64,000 nucleotides of DNA from CAVRCA01 sp965218045 (GCA_965218045.1 CBDCJX010000008.1:372001-436000); one strand, 5' to 3'; positions 9,501-19,881 are shown, numbered from the stretch's first letter. A program made the numbers and translations. Notes: a model not told the origin generated them from the letters alone.

Positions 9501-10582
9501 GGGCGGCGCGCAACCAGATCGCCGGCACCGACCTGCAGGGCAGCGGCGCTGCCGGGCAGTTCATCACCTCCACCGCCGGCTTCACCTACCACTCGAACGG
9601 CGGCTCGGGTATCGTGCTGGCCGACGATGCCACGGCCGGAGGCCGGGCGGGCAACAACCACATCGTGCTGCCGCGCTTCGGCGGCGGCGACTTCCTGGCC
9701 TCGACCGGAGCGGGTGACGACACGGTGGAAGCCTCGTCCGGCAACGCCACGATCGGCGCGGGTGCCGGCAGCAACACGATCTTTCTCGGCAGCGGCAGCG
9801 CTCTGGTGACCTCGTCGGGGGCGGACACCATCGTCAGCGGCAGCGGCGCGGCGACGGTTCAGGCGACGGCGGGATCGCAGGCGCTGGTGTTCGGCGGCCC
9901 CAACAGCCTGCTGTTCCAAGGCGGAGCGGGCGCGGCGACGGTGATCGGCGGCAGCGGTGCCGCGACCATGGAGGCCGGCTCCGGCACCTCGATCTTCTGG
10001 GGCAGCGCCAACGGCAACAACGTGATGTACGCGAGCACCGGCGCGGCCACCCTGGTCGGCGGCGGCGCCAACAATCTGATCCTCGCGGCCGGCGGCGCCG
10101 ACAAGCTGCTGGTGGCCGGCACCGGCAATTCCACCCTGTTCGGCGGCAGCGCCACTGGCACCAACATGTATTGGGGCTCGCGGGGCGACGATCTCATCAT
10201 CGGCGATCACGGCAACGATATCATCATCGGCGGCCCCGGCCACGACGTGATCGGCGCCGGCGCCGGCGACACCTTGGTGTTCGGCGGCAGCGATGGCGAC
10301 GTGCTGTTCGCCCCGCCCTCCGGTGGCACGGTGAATTTCATCTCCAACCGAGGCGGCGGCAACACCTTCGCCTTCTCCAACGGCCAGGGCGGCGGGACCG
10401 ACATCATCTGGGGCTACCGGCCCGGCGTGGACCAGATCGCCTTGCAGGGCTACGCACCGGATGAGGCGACCCGCGCGCTATCGGGCCGCCACGGCTATGG
10501 CGCCGGCACCGAGCTGTTCCTCTCCGACGGCACGCGCATCGTGTTCGGCGACGTGCAGCTGACCGGAGCCGGCTGGAGCTAA
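6557..10582 (+). CDS. Very large repeat-rich RTX-like exoprotein
   Basis: 1341 residues, highly acidic and rich in Gly, Thr, Asn and Asp. It has almost no Lys and no classical N-terminal signal peptide. Most of the protein is beta-strand-type repeats (TDTITAGNAPLTVDASGN, GGAGSITVTADGTPL). The C-terminal third has haemolysin-type calcium-binding nonapeptides such as GNDIIIGGPGHDVIGAG (near residue 1215) and ends with a hydrophobic, glycine-rich tail. This is the architecture of type I secreted surface or biofilm proteins: calcium-dependent folding outside the cell and an uncleaved C-terminal signal. No ABC exporter, membrane fusion or outer-membrane gene is next to it. The start is ATG 6557 with only a weak AG-rich ribosome site. 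Confidence 0.7.
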   Translation: MSGTATTIDGTAGGTVFDQDGDSLITVGSSPTTVVASLGTDTILGGAGSLTVTATSDGDAYNPNPIFIQAGTGALDFTPGDGDDTVIGGQGSVLIESGDTLFQGTLHFVGGQGPATVWGSLGGTVITGGPGTVELDQNGVATISAGTGTLTIVADGNPLDIIGADGLETLSMPAFAAMPGEHLVATYGSGGTTITNQTTGVSSLLKDGTISTVIDGSAGGAFSDLPGLDTITLGGQPATINAGQGTDTITAGNAPLTVDASGNSHSVTITGGGGALTVTPGSGHLSLTAGSGDVTLGSGDAGGSVSFNAGSGNATLVGASGGTQLVGGTGSVALAQRGATTITGGAGSITVTADGTPLKVTGIDNQETASLTPGPGEILVIARDGTGNTTLTNQTANTVLRLAGGSVVQLIDGSGGGAITDAPGLNLITLGSTAATVTASLGTDTINGGTGQLVVSATSDTNPLVINAAPGAQGTTVLGGAGSVALQQHGTTAIAAGHGNITITSDGTPIVVTGADGLETTTALSAAGDTVLITTDSGNATTVTDTTAGIATLLTGGHAIKVINDTAGGAVTDQAGLNLLNLGPVPTTVTASAGMDTINAGSGALLVDATANTNALTINAAAAANGVTVLGGAGTIALQQNGATRITPGRGTVSVTSDGTPLLVIGADFLEADTLNVAAGAALLITTDGSNATTITNQVTGAAVVLADGQITNLVDGTLGGLITDVPGRDLITLGSNAATVTASAGTDTIHAGSGPLTVDATGNTQPLRLNAGSGALTFTPGPGAETVFGGTGNVVILPGGVQGTLNYQGGAGSATITGAAEGAQIYAGDGPIQLTQTAAATVFGGAGSTTIKTNGDPLAIVGLGLATAFEWTGPLGDTLVLGHTPANATTVTDQQTGDIYTLAVGGATLVAGSLAGPADPLATAGGSPYIVALRQQLGGLLGSSGRLTYFAAGNPVPPVGVPSLLISTGGAATITMPAGVRAARNQIAGTDLQGSGAAGQFITSTAGFTYHSNGGSGIVLADDATAGGRAGNNHIVLPRFGGGDFLASTGAGDDTVEASSGNATIGAGAGSNTIFLGSGSALVTSSGADTIVSGSGAATVQATAGSQALVFGGPNSLLFQGGAGAATVIGGSGAATMEAGSGTSIFWGSANGNNVMYASTGAATLVGGGANNLILAAGGADKLLVAGTGNSTLFGGSATGTNMYWGSRGDDLIIGDHGNDIIIGGPGHDVIGAGAGDTLVFGGSDGDVLFAPPSGGTVNFISNRGGGNTFAFSNGQGGGTDIIWGYRPGVDQIALQGYAPDEATRALSGRHGYGAGTELFLSDGTRIVFGDVQLTGAGWS
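6578..9150 (+). repeat. Long tandem coding repeats inside the RTX-like gene
   Basis: A recurring module opens with (I/V)DG-x-x-GG-x-x-x-D and continues to DLITLGSNAATVTAS-x-GTDTI. Copies begin at 6578, 7196, 7787, 8243 and 8699. The spacings are 618, 591, 456 and 456 bases, so the last two intervals are identical (152 codons). Each module carries one SDGTP or ADGTP turn and one GADGLET-like stretch in the middle. This looks like stepwise internal duplication, with the third to fifth modules the youngest. Confidence 0.65.
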
Positions 10583-10816
10583 GCCCGGCCGGTTTCCCGT
10601 CCGCGACTGATGCGGGTAAATCACACGATAGTATGCAAGGATGGCTCGCGAGACTGTGAACCGTCGTCACCCTGTTCACGCTTACGTATTCGTGAGAGCA
10701 CCTACGCCATCATAGGGCCGCGTTTGGCGGCCAGCCTTTCAAGCAAGCGGCATGCGTTCAGACCCATTACGTCCAACGCTCGCGCAAGCCATGGAGTGAG
10801 CCACGATCGGCGGACG

Positions 10817-13129
10817 ATGAGCCTGACGCGTCGCCTTTTGCTGACGATCGGCTGCTGTCTGCTTCCGACGGTTGTGGCTTTCGCGATCGCGCTGTTCGGC
10901 TTGTACGAGCAGCGGCTCGGCCGCATCGATGCGCTCGCCACACGCCAGATGCAACTGGCCAATGCGGATGTCGCAAGCATCATCGGGGGCGCGCAATCGC
11001 TGCTGCTGGCCCTGGGACAGATTCCGGTCACGGCGGACTGCCCCCGCCGCGCCGCCGAGCTGCAACGCGGCTTGCCCGCTTACGCCTTCCTCGCCGTGCT
11101 GGACGACACCGGGCGGCTGCTCTGCGGCTCGCGCCCCGATCTGGCGACAAGCGGGAGCGAACGCCCGCTCTGGCTCGACGCGCTGAGCGGGAGGGACGGT
11201 TTCCGTATCGGCACGTATTCGGTGCTCCCGACCGGAGGCGGCGGCTTTCTGCCGCTCGGGCTCATCCGGCGCGATCCATCGGGCAAGGCCCATGCGCTGG
11301 TCGTTGCCCTCGACCTGCAATGGCTCGTCCGACACGTGGCCGTCCTCGAGACGGCGAACGACGCGACGCTGACCAATAGCGACCTGCTGCTGGCCGATCG
11401 GAACGGCACCATCCTGGCACGCGTCCCCGATCCCGACCGCTGGGCCGGAGAGTGGGTGGGCAGCGGCATGATGGCGCTGGTCGACGCCGGACAGCCCGGC
11501 ACCGTGTCCATGTCCGGGCTCGACGGGCAGCGCCGGCTGACCGCCTACATCCCGGCTGGCGTGTCGCCCGAGGGCCTGTTCCTCGCTGTCGGTCTCTACG
11601 AACCCGATCTGGTGGCGGATTTCTGGACCACTATTGCGATGGGCGTGCTGCTCGGCGGCGTCGCGCTGCTCATCGCGCTCGCCATTGCCTGCTGGGCGGT
11701 GCGCCGCTTCTTTCAGCTTCCCGCCCAGTTGCTGCTCCGCAGTGTGCGTCTCTGGCGGGGCGGCGATCTCACCGCCCGCGCGCCGATCCCGGACGGCACG
11801 GCGGAATTCGGCCACCTCGCCGAGGCGTTCAACGAGATGGCGGCGGCAATCGAGGCGCGGCAGGCCGAGCAGGAGCAGCAGTCGAGACTGCTGGAATCAC
11901 TGGTCGCCGAGCGCACGCGCGAATTGTCCGGCAGCAACAACCGGCTGCAGGTGGAGATCGCCGAGCGGCAGCGGGCGGAGTTGGTCCTGCACCAGGCGCA
12001 GAAGCTGCAAGCGGTCGGCCAGCTCGCCGGCGGCGTGGCGCACGACTTCAACAACCTGCTCGCCACCATCCTCGGCAGTCTCGAACTGATCGAGCGGCGT
12101 ATCCCCGAAGGCGACGACAAACTGCCGACCCTGGTCACCCGCGCCATGGACGCGGTCCAGCGGGGGGCACAGCTCACCTCGCGCCTGCTCGCCTTCTCGC
12201 GCCGCCAGCGCCTGGCCGCGCGGTCCACCGACATCAACCGGCTGATCACCGACCTGATCGGACTTGCAACCTCGGCACTTGGCCGGCGGGTGCGGGTGGA
12301 GACCGAGCTGGGCCAGGATGCCTGGTCGGCGATGGTAGACCCGAGCCAGCTCGAAGCGGCGATCCTCAATCTGGCGCTCAATGCCCGCGACGCGATGCCG
12401 CAGGGGGGCGTGCTGACGCTGGCGACCGCGAACGAGACCGTCGGACCAAACGAGCGCGACGCAGACCCCGGCGATTACGTCCGCATCAGCGTCGCCGACA
12501 CCGGCGCGGGGATGTCCCGCGAGGTGCTGGCGCGCGCCTTCGAGCCATTCTTCACCACCAAGGAGCTGGGCCAGGGCTCGGGCCTCGGCCTCAGCCAGGT
12601 CTACGGCTTGGCGCGGCAGTCCGGCGGGACCGTGCGCATCCACAGCGAGCCAGGCTGCGGCACCACGGTCACCATGCTGCTGCCGCGCGCCAAGGCGGAA
12701 ACCGCGCGCGTCGCCGGCGGCGAAACCCAACCGGGCGGGCCACGCGCACGCTCCGACGAGCTGGTTCTGCTGGTCGATGACGATCCCGACGTCCGCCAGG
12801 TCAGCGTCGAGATGCTGCGTGATCTTGGTTACCAGGTGGTCGAGGCCGCCGGTGGCGAGGAAGCGCTGGCGACGGTGCGGCGCCTGCCCAAGCCGCCGGC
12901 GCTGCTCGTGCTGGACTACGCGATGCCGGGGATGAACGGCTTGCAGCTCGCGGCCGAGCTGCGGGCACTCGGCATCAAGGCACCCATGCTGTTGGCCACC
13001 GGCTACGCCGAACTGTCCGGCGACCGGTCCGGCGTGACACCCGACGCCATCCTGCACAAGCCATTCACGCTCGCCGAATTCGACCGCACCTTGAACCGCC
13101 TGAAGCAGCACGGCCGCACCGCCGCCTGA
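10817..13129 (+). CDS. Hybrid sensor histidine kinase with receiver domain
   Basis: 770 residues from ATG 10817 (GTG 10796 is a possible longer start). The order is: membrane helix near residues 5-28; a periplasmic sensor region of about 240 residues resembling the Cache/PAS-like type; a second helix near 270-292; a HAMP-like linker; coiled coil; HisKA with the phospho-acceptor H409 in GGVAHDFNNLL; HATPase with NARDAMP, DTGAGM and GSGLGLS; and a receiver domain with D700 in LVLDYAMPG. The HDFNN box marks the family 4 type kinases that often pair with NtrC-like or FixJ-like regulators. No separate response regulator is adjacent, so output is probably through a distant phosphotransfer or regulator. 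The ligand is unknown. Confidence 0.85.
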   Translation: MSLTRRLLLTIGCCLLPTVVAFAIALFGLYEQRLGRIDALATRQMQLANADVASIIGGAQSLLLALGQIPVTADCPRRAAELQRGLPAYAFLAVLDDTGRLLCGSRPDLATSGSERPLWLDALSGRDGFRIGTYSVLPTGGGGFLPLGLIRRDPSGKAHALVVALDLQWLVRHVAVLETANDATLTNSDLLLADRNGTILARVPDPDRWAGEWVGSGMMALVDAGQPGTVSMSGLDGQRRLTAYIPAGVSPEGLFLAVGLYEPDLVADFWTTIAMGVLLGGVALLIALAIACWAVRRFFQLPAQLLLRSVRLWRGGDLTARAPIPDGTAEFGHLAEAFNEMAAAIEARQAEQEQQSRLLESLVAERTRELSGSNNRLQVEIAERQRAELVLHQAQKLQAVGQLAGGVAHDFNNLLATILGSLELIERRIPEGDDKLPTLVTRAMDAVQRGAQLTSRLLAFSRRQRLAARSTDINRLITDLIGLATSALGRRVRVETELGQDAWSAMVDPSQLEAAILNLALNARDAMPQGGVLTLATANETVGPNERDADPGDYVRISVADTGAGMSREVLARAFEPFFTTKELGQGSGLGLSQVYGLARQSGGTVRIHSEPGCGTTVTMLLPRAKAETARVAGGETQPGGPRARSDELVLLVDDDPDVRQVSVEMLRDLGYQVVEAAGGEEALATVRRLPKPPALLVLDYAMPGMNGLQLAAELRALGIKAPMLLATGYAELSGDRSGVTPDAILHKPFTLAEFDRTLNRLKQHGRTAA

Positions 13130-13152
13130 TCGCGACAAGGCACGCTGCCGGA

Positions 13153-13932
13153 TCAGCGGTTCATGATGACCGGCAAGGTGGCGTTGGTCAGCACATGCCG
13201 CGTCACGCCGCCCAGGATGAGCTGGCGCAGCCGCGAGTGGGAGTAGGCGCCCATCGCGAGCAGGTCGGCGCCGAACTCCGCCGCCGCCGCCAGCAGACCG
13301 GCTCCAACGACGCCGCCGACCGGCGGGAACATCACCCAGTCGGCTTCGATCCGGTGCAACGCCAGGTAATCGACGAGATCGGCCGCCGCCGGCCCGCGCC
13401 GCTGGTAGCCCTCGGCCGAGAGGATGCGGACGGCTGCTGCCCGCTTCATCCACGGTGTCGCGGCGAACACTGCGGAGGCCGATTCGGCCGTGCCGTTCCA
13501 CCCGAGACAGATCCGCGTCCCGATCGAGGCCGGGGTGGCTTGCGGCGCGATCAGCACCGGGCGGCCGGAGTCGAACAGGATGGCGTGGATCATGTCGGAT
13601 GAGGACACATCCTCGCCCGCCTCCGGGTGCGGCAGCACGGTTAGATCGGCGAGCCGGGCATGATGCACGACCTGATCCGCCTCGCGCCCGGTCACCCAGG
13701 CGAAGCTCGCCTGCGCCTCGCCGCCCGCGCTCGCATCGCCCACGCTGACATGGTTGGCCGCGACGAACTCGTTGAACAACGCACGCACCGCTTGCGCGCG
13801 CTGATCGTCGACCCGCACATGCAACACGCCGAGATGCGCACCCCACTTCCGCGCCACGGCGAGCGCGGTGGCGAGTGCCGCCTTGCCGTTGGCGGGCGCG
13901 GGCAACGGCAGCAGCAGCTTACGAATCGCCAT
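13153..13932 (-). CDS. Universal stress protein family (UspA-like, tandem)
   Basis: 259 residues from ATG 13932, selected because GAGGAGG lies eight bases upstream. It begins AIRKLLLPLP, the Usp first strand, and the C-terminal half ends with the family's closing pattern GADLLAMGAYSHSRLRQLILGGVTRHVL followed by a short strand. Length and two-fold layout fit a double-Usp protein. The C-terminal half looks nucleotide-binding (G-x2-G-x9-G(S/T)-like); the N-terminal half is more degenerate. It is cytoplasmic, with a role in stress or energy-limitation responses by family analogy. It is convergent with the histidine kinase gene. Confidence 0.8.
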   Translation of the reverse strand: MAIRKLLLPLPAPANGKAALATALAVARKWGAHLGVLHVRVDDQRAQAVRALFNEFVAANHVSVGDASAGGEAQASFAWVTGREADQVVHHARLADLTVLPHPEAGEDVSSSDMIHAILFDSGRPVLIAPQATPASIGTRICLGWNGTAESASAVFAATPWMKRAAAVRILSAEGYQRRGPAAADLVDYLALHRIEADWVMFPPVGGVVGAGLLAAAAEFGADLLAMGAYSHSRLRQLILGGVTRHVLTNATLPVIMNR

Positions 13933-14098
13933 GGCAGACGCCTCCTCCTCGGCCCCAAGGGACACGCCATGATAGCGCGGCAGCGCCGCCAATGTGAGGC
14001 CCTACGCACCATTCGCGAGCGCTGGGCGGAGCGCCGCTCGCTTGACTCCGTCTCCGGGGCAAACCTAGCGTCGGCAATCGATCCAGGGGGGGAGCGTC

Positions 14099-14845
14099 AT
14101 GGCGGGCCGACTGGCAGGGCGAAAGATCCTGATCACTGGCGGCGCCTCCGGCATCGGCCGCGCCACGGCCGTGCTATTCGCGGCCGAAGGCGCGCGGGCG
14201 GCGATCCTCGATCGCAGCGCGGATGCCACCACATCGGTCGCGGCAAGCCTGGGTGGGATCGCGGTCACCGCCGACCTGGCGCGCCCCGCCGAGGTGGCCA
14301 CCGCCGTACAACAGGCGGCGCGGGAACTGGACGGGCTCGACGGGGTGGTCAATGCCGCCGGTATTTTCTTCGCCAACGGCCTGGCGGATACCACCGCCGA
14401 GATGTTCACGGACATGCTCGCGATCAACCTGACGGGAACGTTCCTCGTCACGCAAGAAGCTGCCCCGTTGCTGCGGCAGGCAGCGCGCGCCAGCATCGTC
14501 AACATCGGCTCCGGGGTCGGGCTGATGCCCACCGGGCCGGGCAGCACCGCCTATGTCGCGTCCAAGGGCGGCGTGATCGCGCTGACCCGAGCGCTGGCCT
14601 TCGAACTCGCGCCCACCGTGCGGGTGAACGTGGTCTGCCCCGGCGCGGTCGACACGCCAATGACGGCCGGGATGCTGCACGACGCCGCCGGCCAGATCGC
14701 GCCGGCGATCGCGGAGCGTTACGCGCTGCAACGCCCGGCCGCGCCGGAGGAGATCGCCGCGGCGATCCTGTTCCTCACCGCCGACGAATCCTCATTCGTG
14801 ACCGGAATATCCTTGGCCGTGGACGGCGGACGCACGTTCCACTAA
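14099..14845 (+). CDS. Short-chain dehydrogenase/reductase (classical SDR)
   Basis: 248 residues. The NAD(P)-binding motif TGGASGIG is at 13-20, the NAAG motif near 85-88, and the catalytic Tyr and Lys are Y152 and K156 in YVASK, preceded by the serine of NIGSG. A D-rich end to the second strand (ILDRS) favours NAD over NADP. It ends VTGISLAVDGGRTFH, typical of FabG-like SDRs. The substrate cannot be assigned. A GGGGGGAG sequence just before the ATG is a strong ribosome site. It lies 43 bases upstream of fumC on the same strand and may be cotranscribed. Confidence 0.8.
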   Translation: MAGRLAGRKILITGGASGIGRATAVLFAAEGARAAILDRSADATTSVAASLGGIAVTADLARPAEVATAVQQAARELDGLDGVVNAAGIFFANGLADTTAEMFTDMLAINLTGTFLVTQEAAPLLRQAARASIVNIGSGVGLMPTGPGSTAYVASKGGVIALTRALAFELAPTVRVNVVCPGAVDTPMTAGMLHDAAGQIAPAIAERYALQRPAAPEEIAAAILFLTADESSFVTGISLAVDGGRTFH

Positions 14846-14888
14846 GCGCGGCGGCCCGTCGGCCGCCCCGTGCAAGCGAGGTGCGCCA

Positions 14889-16313
<1,425 letters not shown>

Positions 16314-16326
16314 TCGGCCGGTCGAG

Positions 16327-17055
16327 TCAGCGCTTGCGCAGGCCGGCCCGATAGGACGACAACCACCACTTCACCGGCTCCGGCTCACCCGCCTCCGGCA
16401 CCTCGGCCTTGCGGCGCAACCGACCGGTCCGCTTGCCAGCGGCGGGCGCGGCTCCGGCGTCCAGCATCGCCGCAACCCCGCCCGCGTCGGCGCCAGACGA
16501 GAGTGAAACGGCAAGGCGGTGCTCGAAATCGTCGCGCGCGGCGACCGCCTGCTGCAATGCCGCCTGCGCCGTCTCGCGTCGGTTCCGCTCATCGGCAAGC
16601 CGCGCCTCGAGGTCCTCGCGCGCCGCCACGGTCTGCCGCAACGCCGCTTCTGCCTGATCCCGGCCGGCGCGCTCCGCCCCGATCGCTTCCTGGTGCGCGA
16701 TGTCGGCGTGACCCAGCTTGGTCTGCAGATGCTGGATGGTGCTTATCGCCTCTGCCAACGCGCGTTCGGCACGCTCCCGTGCAATTCGCTCCGATGCGAG
16801 TGCCGCTTCCGCCGCCGCGACCCGATTGCCGGGGGGTGCGGCATCCGTGACCGGGTCGCGTGGCGTGTTGAGCACGACGACGGGGATCTCGCCGTCCCGG
16901 ACAAAACGACGCGCCCGGCGCTCGGGCTGGGTCCGCTGAGCCCCACGATTGTCGGGCGATGCACCGTCACGCAGGCCGAGCGCTTGGCGCATCTTCGCCT
17001 CGTCGCTTGCTTGCGCGTCCGGGGCCAGCTTGGGCGGGCTCGAATTCTCCGACAT
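16327..17055 (-). CDS. Hypothetical coiled-coil protein
   Basis: 242 residues, convergent with fumC (13-base gap). The N-terminal 75 residues are polar and basic (QRTQPERRARRFV followed by a short strand-like segment DGEIPVVVLN). Residues about 75-180 are a long heptad-patterned helix rich in Ala, Glu, Arg and Gln, almost certainly a coiled coil. After a glycine/alanine linker the C-terminus is basic and ends with EPVKWWLSSYRAGLRKR. No signal peptide or membrane segment is present. I do not recognise a named family. A structural or DNA-associated role is possible. Confidence 0.6.
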   Translation of the reverse strand: MSENSSPPKLAPDAQASDEAKMRQALGLRDGASPDNRGAQRTQPERRARRFVRDGEIPVVVLNTPRDPVTDAAPPGNRVAAAEAALASERIARERAERALAEAISTIQHLQTKLGHADIAHQEAIGAERAGRDQAEAALRQTVAAREDLEARLADERNRRETAQAALQQAVAARDDFEHRLAVSLSSGADAGGVAAMLDAGAAPAAGKRTGRLRRKAEVPEAGEPEPVKWWLSSYRAGLRKR

Positions 17056-17580
17056 CTAAATCTCGCAATTTCCCAAGGATGGCGACCATCGCCGTACGAC
17101 AACGGCCGGGCGGTAACCGCCAGCATCGATCTTCATCTCGGCAGGCGGGTCAGGCAGGCGGCTAGACGAGCAGGTGTCACGCACGCCGCCTCTCACTATA
17201 GGCGAAAACGTCTGTAGCATCCCGAACGACGCGCTGCCAACCGCACCCACCAAGTTCAGCCAGGATCACTCCCCCGAGTTCTACCACGGCCCATTCCTCG
17301 CGCCCGCCGTTGCTCGCCGGAACGTGACCTACCCACGTGTTCTGGCCCCAGTATTCTGGCCCAACTCGTCTGGAGGCACGTCGTCGGAACCCCAACCATT
17401 CACGTCAAGTGCCCGCCAAGTGCCCGCCAAGTCATCGGCTGACGGCGACTCGCGACAGCGCGGCTGGCGACGGATGAAGCCGGTTTAACTGTGGCACCAT
17501 TGGAACGTTCATCTGCGTTACTGCATCTAGACACTGTCACAGGCGCAACCTCGCGCCGTAACAGTCATATGGAGTTGTTG
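17056..17580. other. Long intergenic region before the DegP-type gene
   Basis: About 525 bases without a convincing gene. Short open frames here show no domain, signal peptide or good ribosome site. It has lower G+C than its surroundings and small direct repeats, such as a doubled AAGTGCCCGCC near 17408-17428 and a doubled TTCTGGCCC near 17339-17363. The promoter of the protease gene must be in the right part, but I could not identify a confident box. Confidence 0.4.
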
Positions 17581-19083
17581 ATGACCGAGAGTTCACGAGG
17601 CGGGCAGGCCCGACGGGCCGCGCTAGCAGCCGTATTGCTCGCCGGCACCGCACTCGGCGGCTTTGCCGTGGGCCATGTCGGAAACGCCGCAACCGTCGAG
17701 GAGACCAGGGGCCAGCCGGTGAACCCGCCGGGTGCCGCGCTGATCCACAACGTGCCCGATTTCGCCGATCTCGTCTCCAAGGTGAAACCAGCCGTGGTAT
17801 CGATCACCAGCAAGATGCGGCCGGAGGCGGACTCCGGGGAAAGCGGTCCGATGCCGTTCCCCTTCAACCAGATGCCTGGCATGCAGATGCCGGGGACGCA
17901 CCCGAGAGCGGTCGAGGCACGCGGCTCCGGATTCATCATTGACCAAGACGGTACGGTCGTTACTAACAATCACGTGATCCGTGGCGCCAAGACGGTGATG
18001 GTCACGCTCGATGATGGAACGCAGCTTCCGGCCAAGGTGGTCGGCAGCGACCCACGCACCGACGTCGCCGTGCTGCACGTGGACGCCAAGAAGAAGCTGC
18101 CTTACATCCAGCTCGGCGAGTCCAACTCGGTGCGCCCCGGCGAGTGGGTGGTGGCGATGGGCAACCCGTTCGGCCTGGGCGGCAGTGTCACCGCCGGCAT
18201 CGTCTCCGCACTCGGGCGCGACATTGGCGCTGGTCCCTACGACCAGTTCATCCAGATCGACGCGCCGATCAACCACGGCAATTCCGGCGGGCCGCTGTTC
18301 ACCCAGGACGGCAAGGTCGTCGGTATCAACACGGCGATTCTCTCGCCCTCGGGCGGCTCCATCGGCATCGGCTTCGCCATCCCGTCCGACACGGTGAAGA
18401 CCGTCGTCGCGCAGCTCGAGCAGAGCGGGCACGTTACGCGCGGCTATATCGGCGTGGAGGCGCAGCGCGTCAACGAGTCGATGGCCAAGGCGTTGCATCT
18501 GCCGCAATCGGGCGGCGCGCTGCTGGCCGGCGTCAATCCGGATAGCCCCGCCGCCGAGGCCGGCTTGCAGCCCGGCGACGTGATCGTTGCGGTGAACGGC
18601 ACCAAGGTCGAGAGCCCGCGCCAACTCGCGGTCAACGTCGCTTCGGTCAAGCCGGGCGAGAACGCCAAGCTCGACGTGGTGCGCGATGGCAAGACGCAGA
18701 CCGTTTCTGCCACGGTTGCCGAACAGCCCAACGACAGCCAGGTCGCGGCGACGGACTCGGCGCAATCGAGCGATCGCCCCCGTCTCGGCGTCGCCCTCGC
18801 GCCGGTCTCACCCGAGACGCGCGAACAACTCGACCTGCCGAGCGATGCGAAGGGCGCCATCGTCGCTCGGGTGCAGCCTGGCTCGCCGGCCGAGCAGGCG
18901 GGGATACGCCAGGGAGACCTGATCGTCGGCGTCGGCGGGAAGTCCGTCGCAACACCCGGCGACGCGGTAAAGGCTATCCGCGCCGCCGCCAACAGCTCGG
19001 ATCACGCGATGGCCCTGCGTATTATCCGCAATGGCCAGCCGGCCTTCGTCGCGGTCAATCTCGACAAGTCCGAGAACGGCTGA
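17581..19083 (+). CDS. DegP/HtrA-type periplasmic serine endoprotease with two PDZ domains
   Basis: 500 residues from ATG 17581, preceded by TATGGAG with six bases of spacing; the in-frame ATG 17569 overlaps that ribosome site. A basic N-terminus and one hydrophobic segment (about 12-32) form a signal peptide or anchor. The trypsin-like domain has the triad H131 (NNHVI), D161 (RTDVAVL) and S235 (GNSGGP). Two PDZ domains follow (about 290-375 and 400-490). This matches Do/DegQ/MucD enzymes that degrade or refold damaged envelope proteins. A flexible Met/Pro-rich loop (FNQMPGMQMPG) replaces the LA loop region. A strong hairpin ends the unit. Confidence 0.9.
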   Translation: MTESSRGGQARRAALAAVLLAGTALGGFAVGHVGNAATVEETRGQPVNPPGAALIHNVPDFADLVSKVKPAVVSITSKMRPEADSGESGPMPFPFNQMPGMQMPGTHPRAVEARGSGFIIDQDGTVVTNNHVIRGAKTVMVTLDDGTQLPAKVVGSDPRTDVAVLHVDAKKKLPYIQLGESNSVRPGEWVVAMGNPFGLGGSVTAGIVSALGRDIGAGPYDQFIQIDAPINHGNSGGPLFTQDGKVVGINTAILSPSGGSIGIGFAIPSDTVKTVVAQLEQSGHVTRGYIGVEAQRVNESMAKALHLPQSGGALLAGVNPDSPAAEAGLQPGDVIVAVNGTKVESPRQLAVNVASVKPGENAKLDVVRDGKTQTVSATVAEQPNDSQVAATDSAQSSDRPRLGVALAPVSPETREQLDLPSDAKGAIVARVQPGSPAEQAGIRQGDLIVGVGGKSVATPGDAVKAIRAAANSSDHAMALRIIRNGQPAFVAVNLDKSENG

Positions 19084-19097
19084 ACCCGCGCGAGCTC

Positions 19098-19131
19098 GGG
19101 CCGCTCTCCCGCGCGACCGGGAGGGCGGCCC
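19098..19131. terminator. Hairpin between convergent protease and isonitrile hydratase genes
   Basis: GGGCCGCTCTCCCG and CGGGAGGGCGGCCC are near-perfect inverted arms separated by a six-base loop. The element sits 14 bases after the protease stop and just before the stop of the convergent gene, so it could serve both strands. No T-run is present. Confidence 0.55.
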
Positions 19132-19144
19132 GGCTTGCCACCGC

Positions 19145-19846
19145 TCAGGAAGCGTGCGTCGCGGATGCGTGCATCGCGCCCGAGGCGGCCGTCACGGCCG
19201 CCTCCCGTGTTGCACGCGACGCCGCCGAGCGGTCGCGGATCGCGGCGACCACGGCTTGCGGCGCGCGCTCTGGCGTGCCTGCATCGAATGGCGGCGCGGG
19301 CGCGTATTCCAGGTGCAGCTGGATAGTCTCGGCAGCCTCGCGGCCGGCGAGTTCCGCCACCACCGTCAGGCCGAAATCGATTCCCGCCGTGACACCTCCG
19401 GCGGTGAAAACATTGCCGTCGCGCACGACGCGCCCGTGCTGGGGGATGGCACCGAATGCCGCCAGCGAGGGATGCGCCAGCCAATGCGTCGTGGCGCGCC
19501 GGCCGCGCAGCAACCCCGCCGCCCCCAACACCAGCGCACCGGTGCAAACCGACGTGACGTAGCGTGCTCGCGGCGCCTGCGCGCGGAGGAATTCAAGCAC
19601 CGCCGTGTCCTGCAACAGGGGGTTCACGCCGTAACCCCCGGGCACGCACAGCACGTCGAGCGCTGGGCACTCGTCGAACGTGACCGTGGGCGTGAACGCC
19701 AGGCCGGTGCTGGAAACCACCGGTGCGCGATCCTTCCACACCAGATGGACCGAGGTCGAGGGTAATGAGGAGAACACCTCGTATGGCCCCGTCAGGTCGA
19801 GTTGCTGCACTTGTGGAAAGACCAGGAAGCCGACCTGATAGGCCAT
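19145..19846 (-). CDS. inhA: Isonitrile (isocyanide) hydratase-like DJ-1/PfpI family protein
   Basis: 233 residues. The whole length follows the Pseudomonas isonitrile hydratase pattern: QVGFLVFPQVQQLDLTGPYE, LDVLCVPGGYGVNPL, ARYVTSVCTGALVLGAAGLL, GRRATTHW and LHLEYAPAPPFDAG. The nucleophile is C101 in SVCTGALVLG, matching the cysteine position known in that enzyme. It would convert isonitriles to N-substituted formamides in the cytoplasm. There is no AraC-type DNA-binding domain after the DJ-1 domain, which separates it from GlxA regulators. It is 35 bases downstream of the CoA-transferase gene on the same strand, probably one transcript. Other DJ-1 activities cannot be excluded. Confidence 0.7.
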   Translation of the reverse strand: MAYQVGFLVFPQVQQLDLTGPYEVFSSLPSTSVHLVWKDRAPVVSSTGLAFTPTVTFDECPALDVLCVPGGYGVNPLLQDTAVLEFLRAQAPRARYVTSVCTGALVLGAAGLLRGRRATTHWLAHPSLAAFGAIPQHGRVVRDGNVFTAGGVTAGIDFGLTVVAELAGREAAETIQLHLEYAPAPPFDAGTPERAPQAVVAAIRDRSAASRATREAAVTAASGAMHASATHAS

Positions 19847-19881
19847 GCCCGATTGCTCCGATCGTGGTTGACGGTCCGACC

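Noticed and set aside
7487..10243. A 918-codon minus-strand frame opposite the RTX-like gene
   Set aside because: Low-complexity mirror of the repeat gene; the plus-strand frame carries recognisable RTX motifs and the reverse one none.
11897..13846. A 649-codon minus-strand frame spanning the kinase and Usp genes
   Set aside because: Shadow of the hybrid kinase; no coherent protein.
17174..17488. A 104-codon frame upstream of the DegP-type gene
   Set aside because: No ribosome site, no domain, biased composition unlike local genes; treated as intergenic.
19145..19846. GlxA/AraC-type transcriptional regulator
   Set aside because: The protein ends after the DJ-1 domain and has no helix-turn-helix region.
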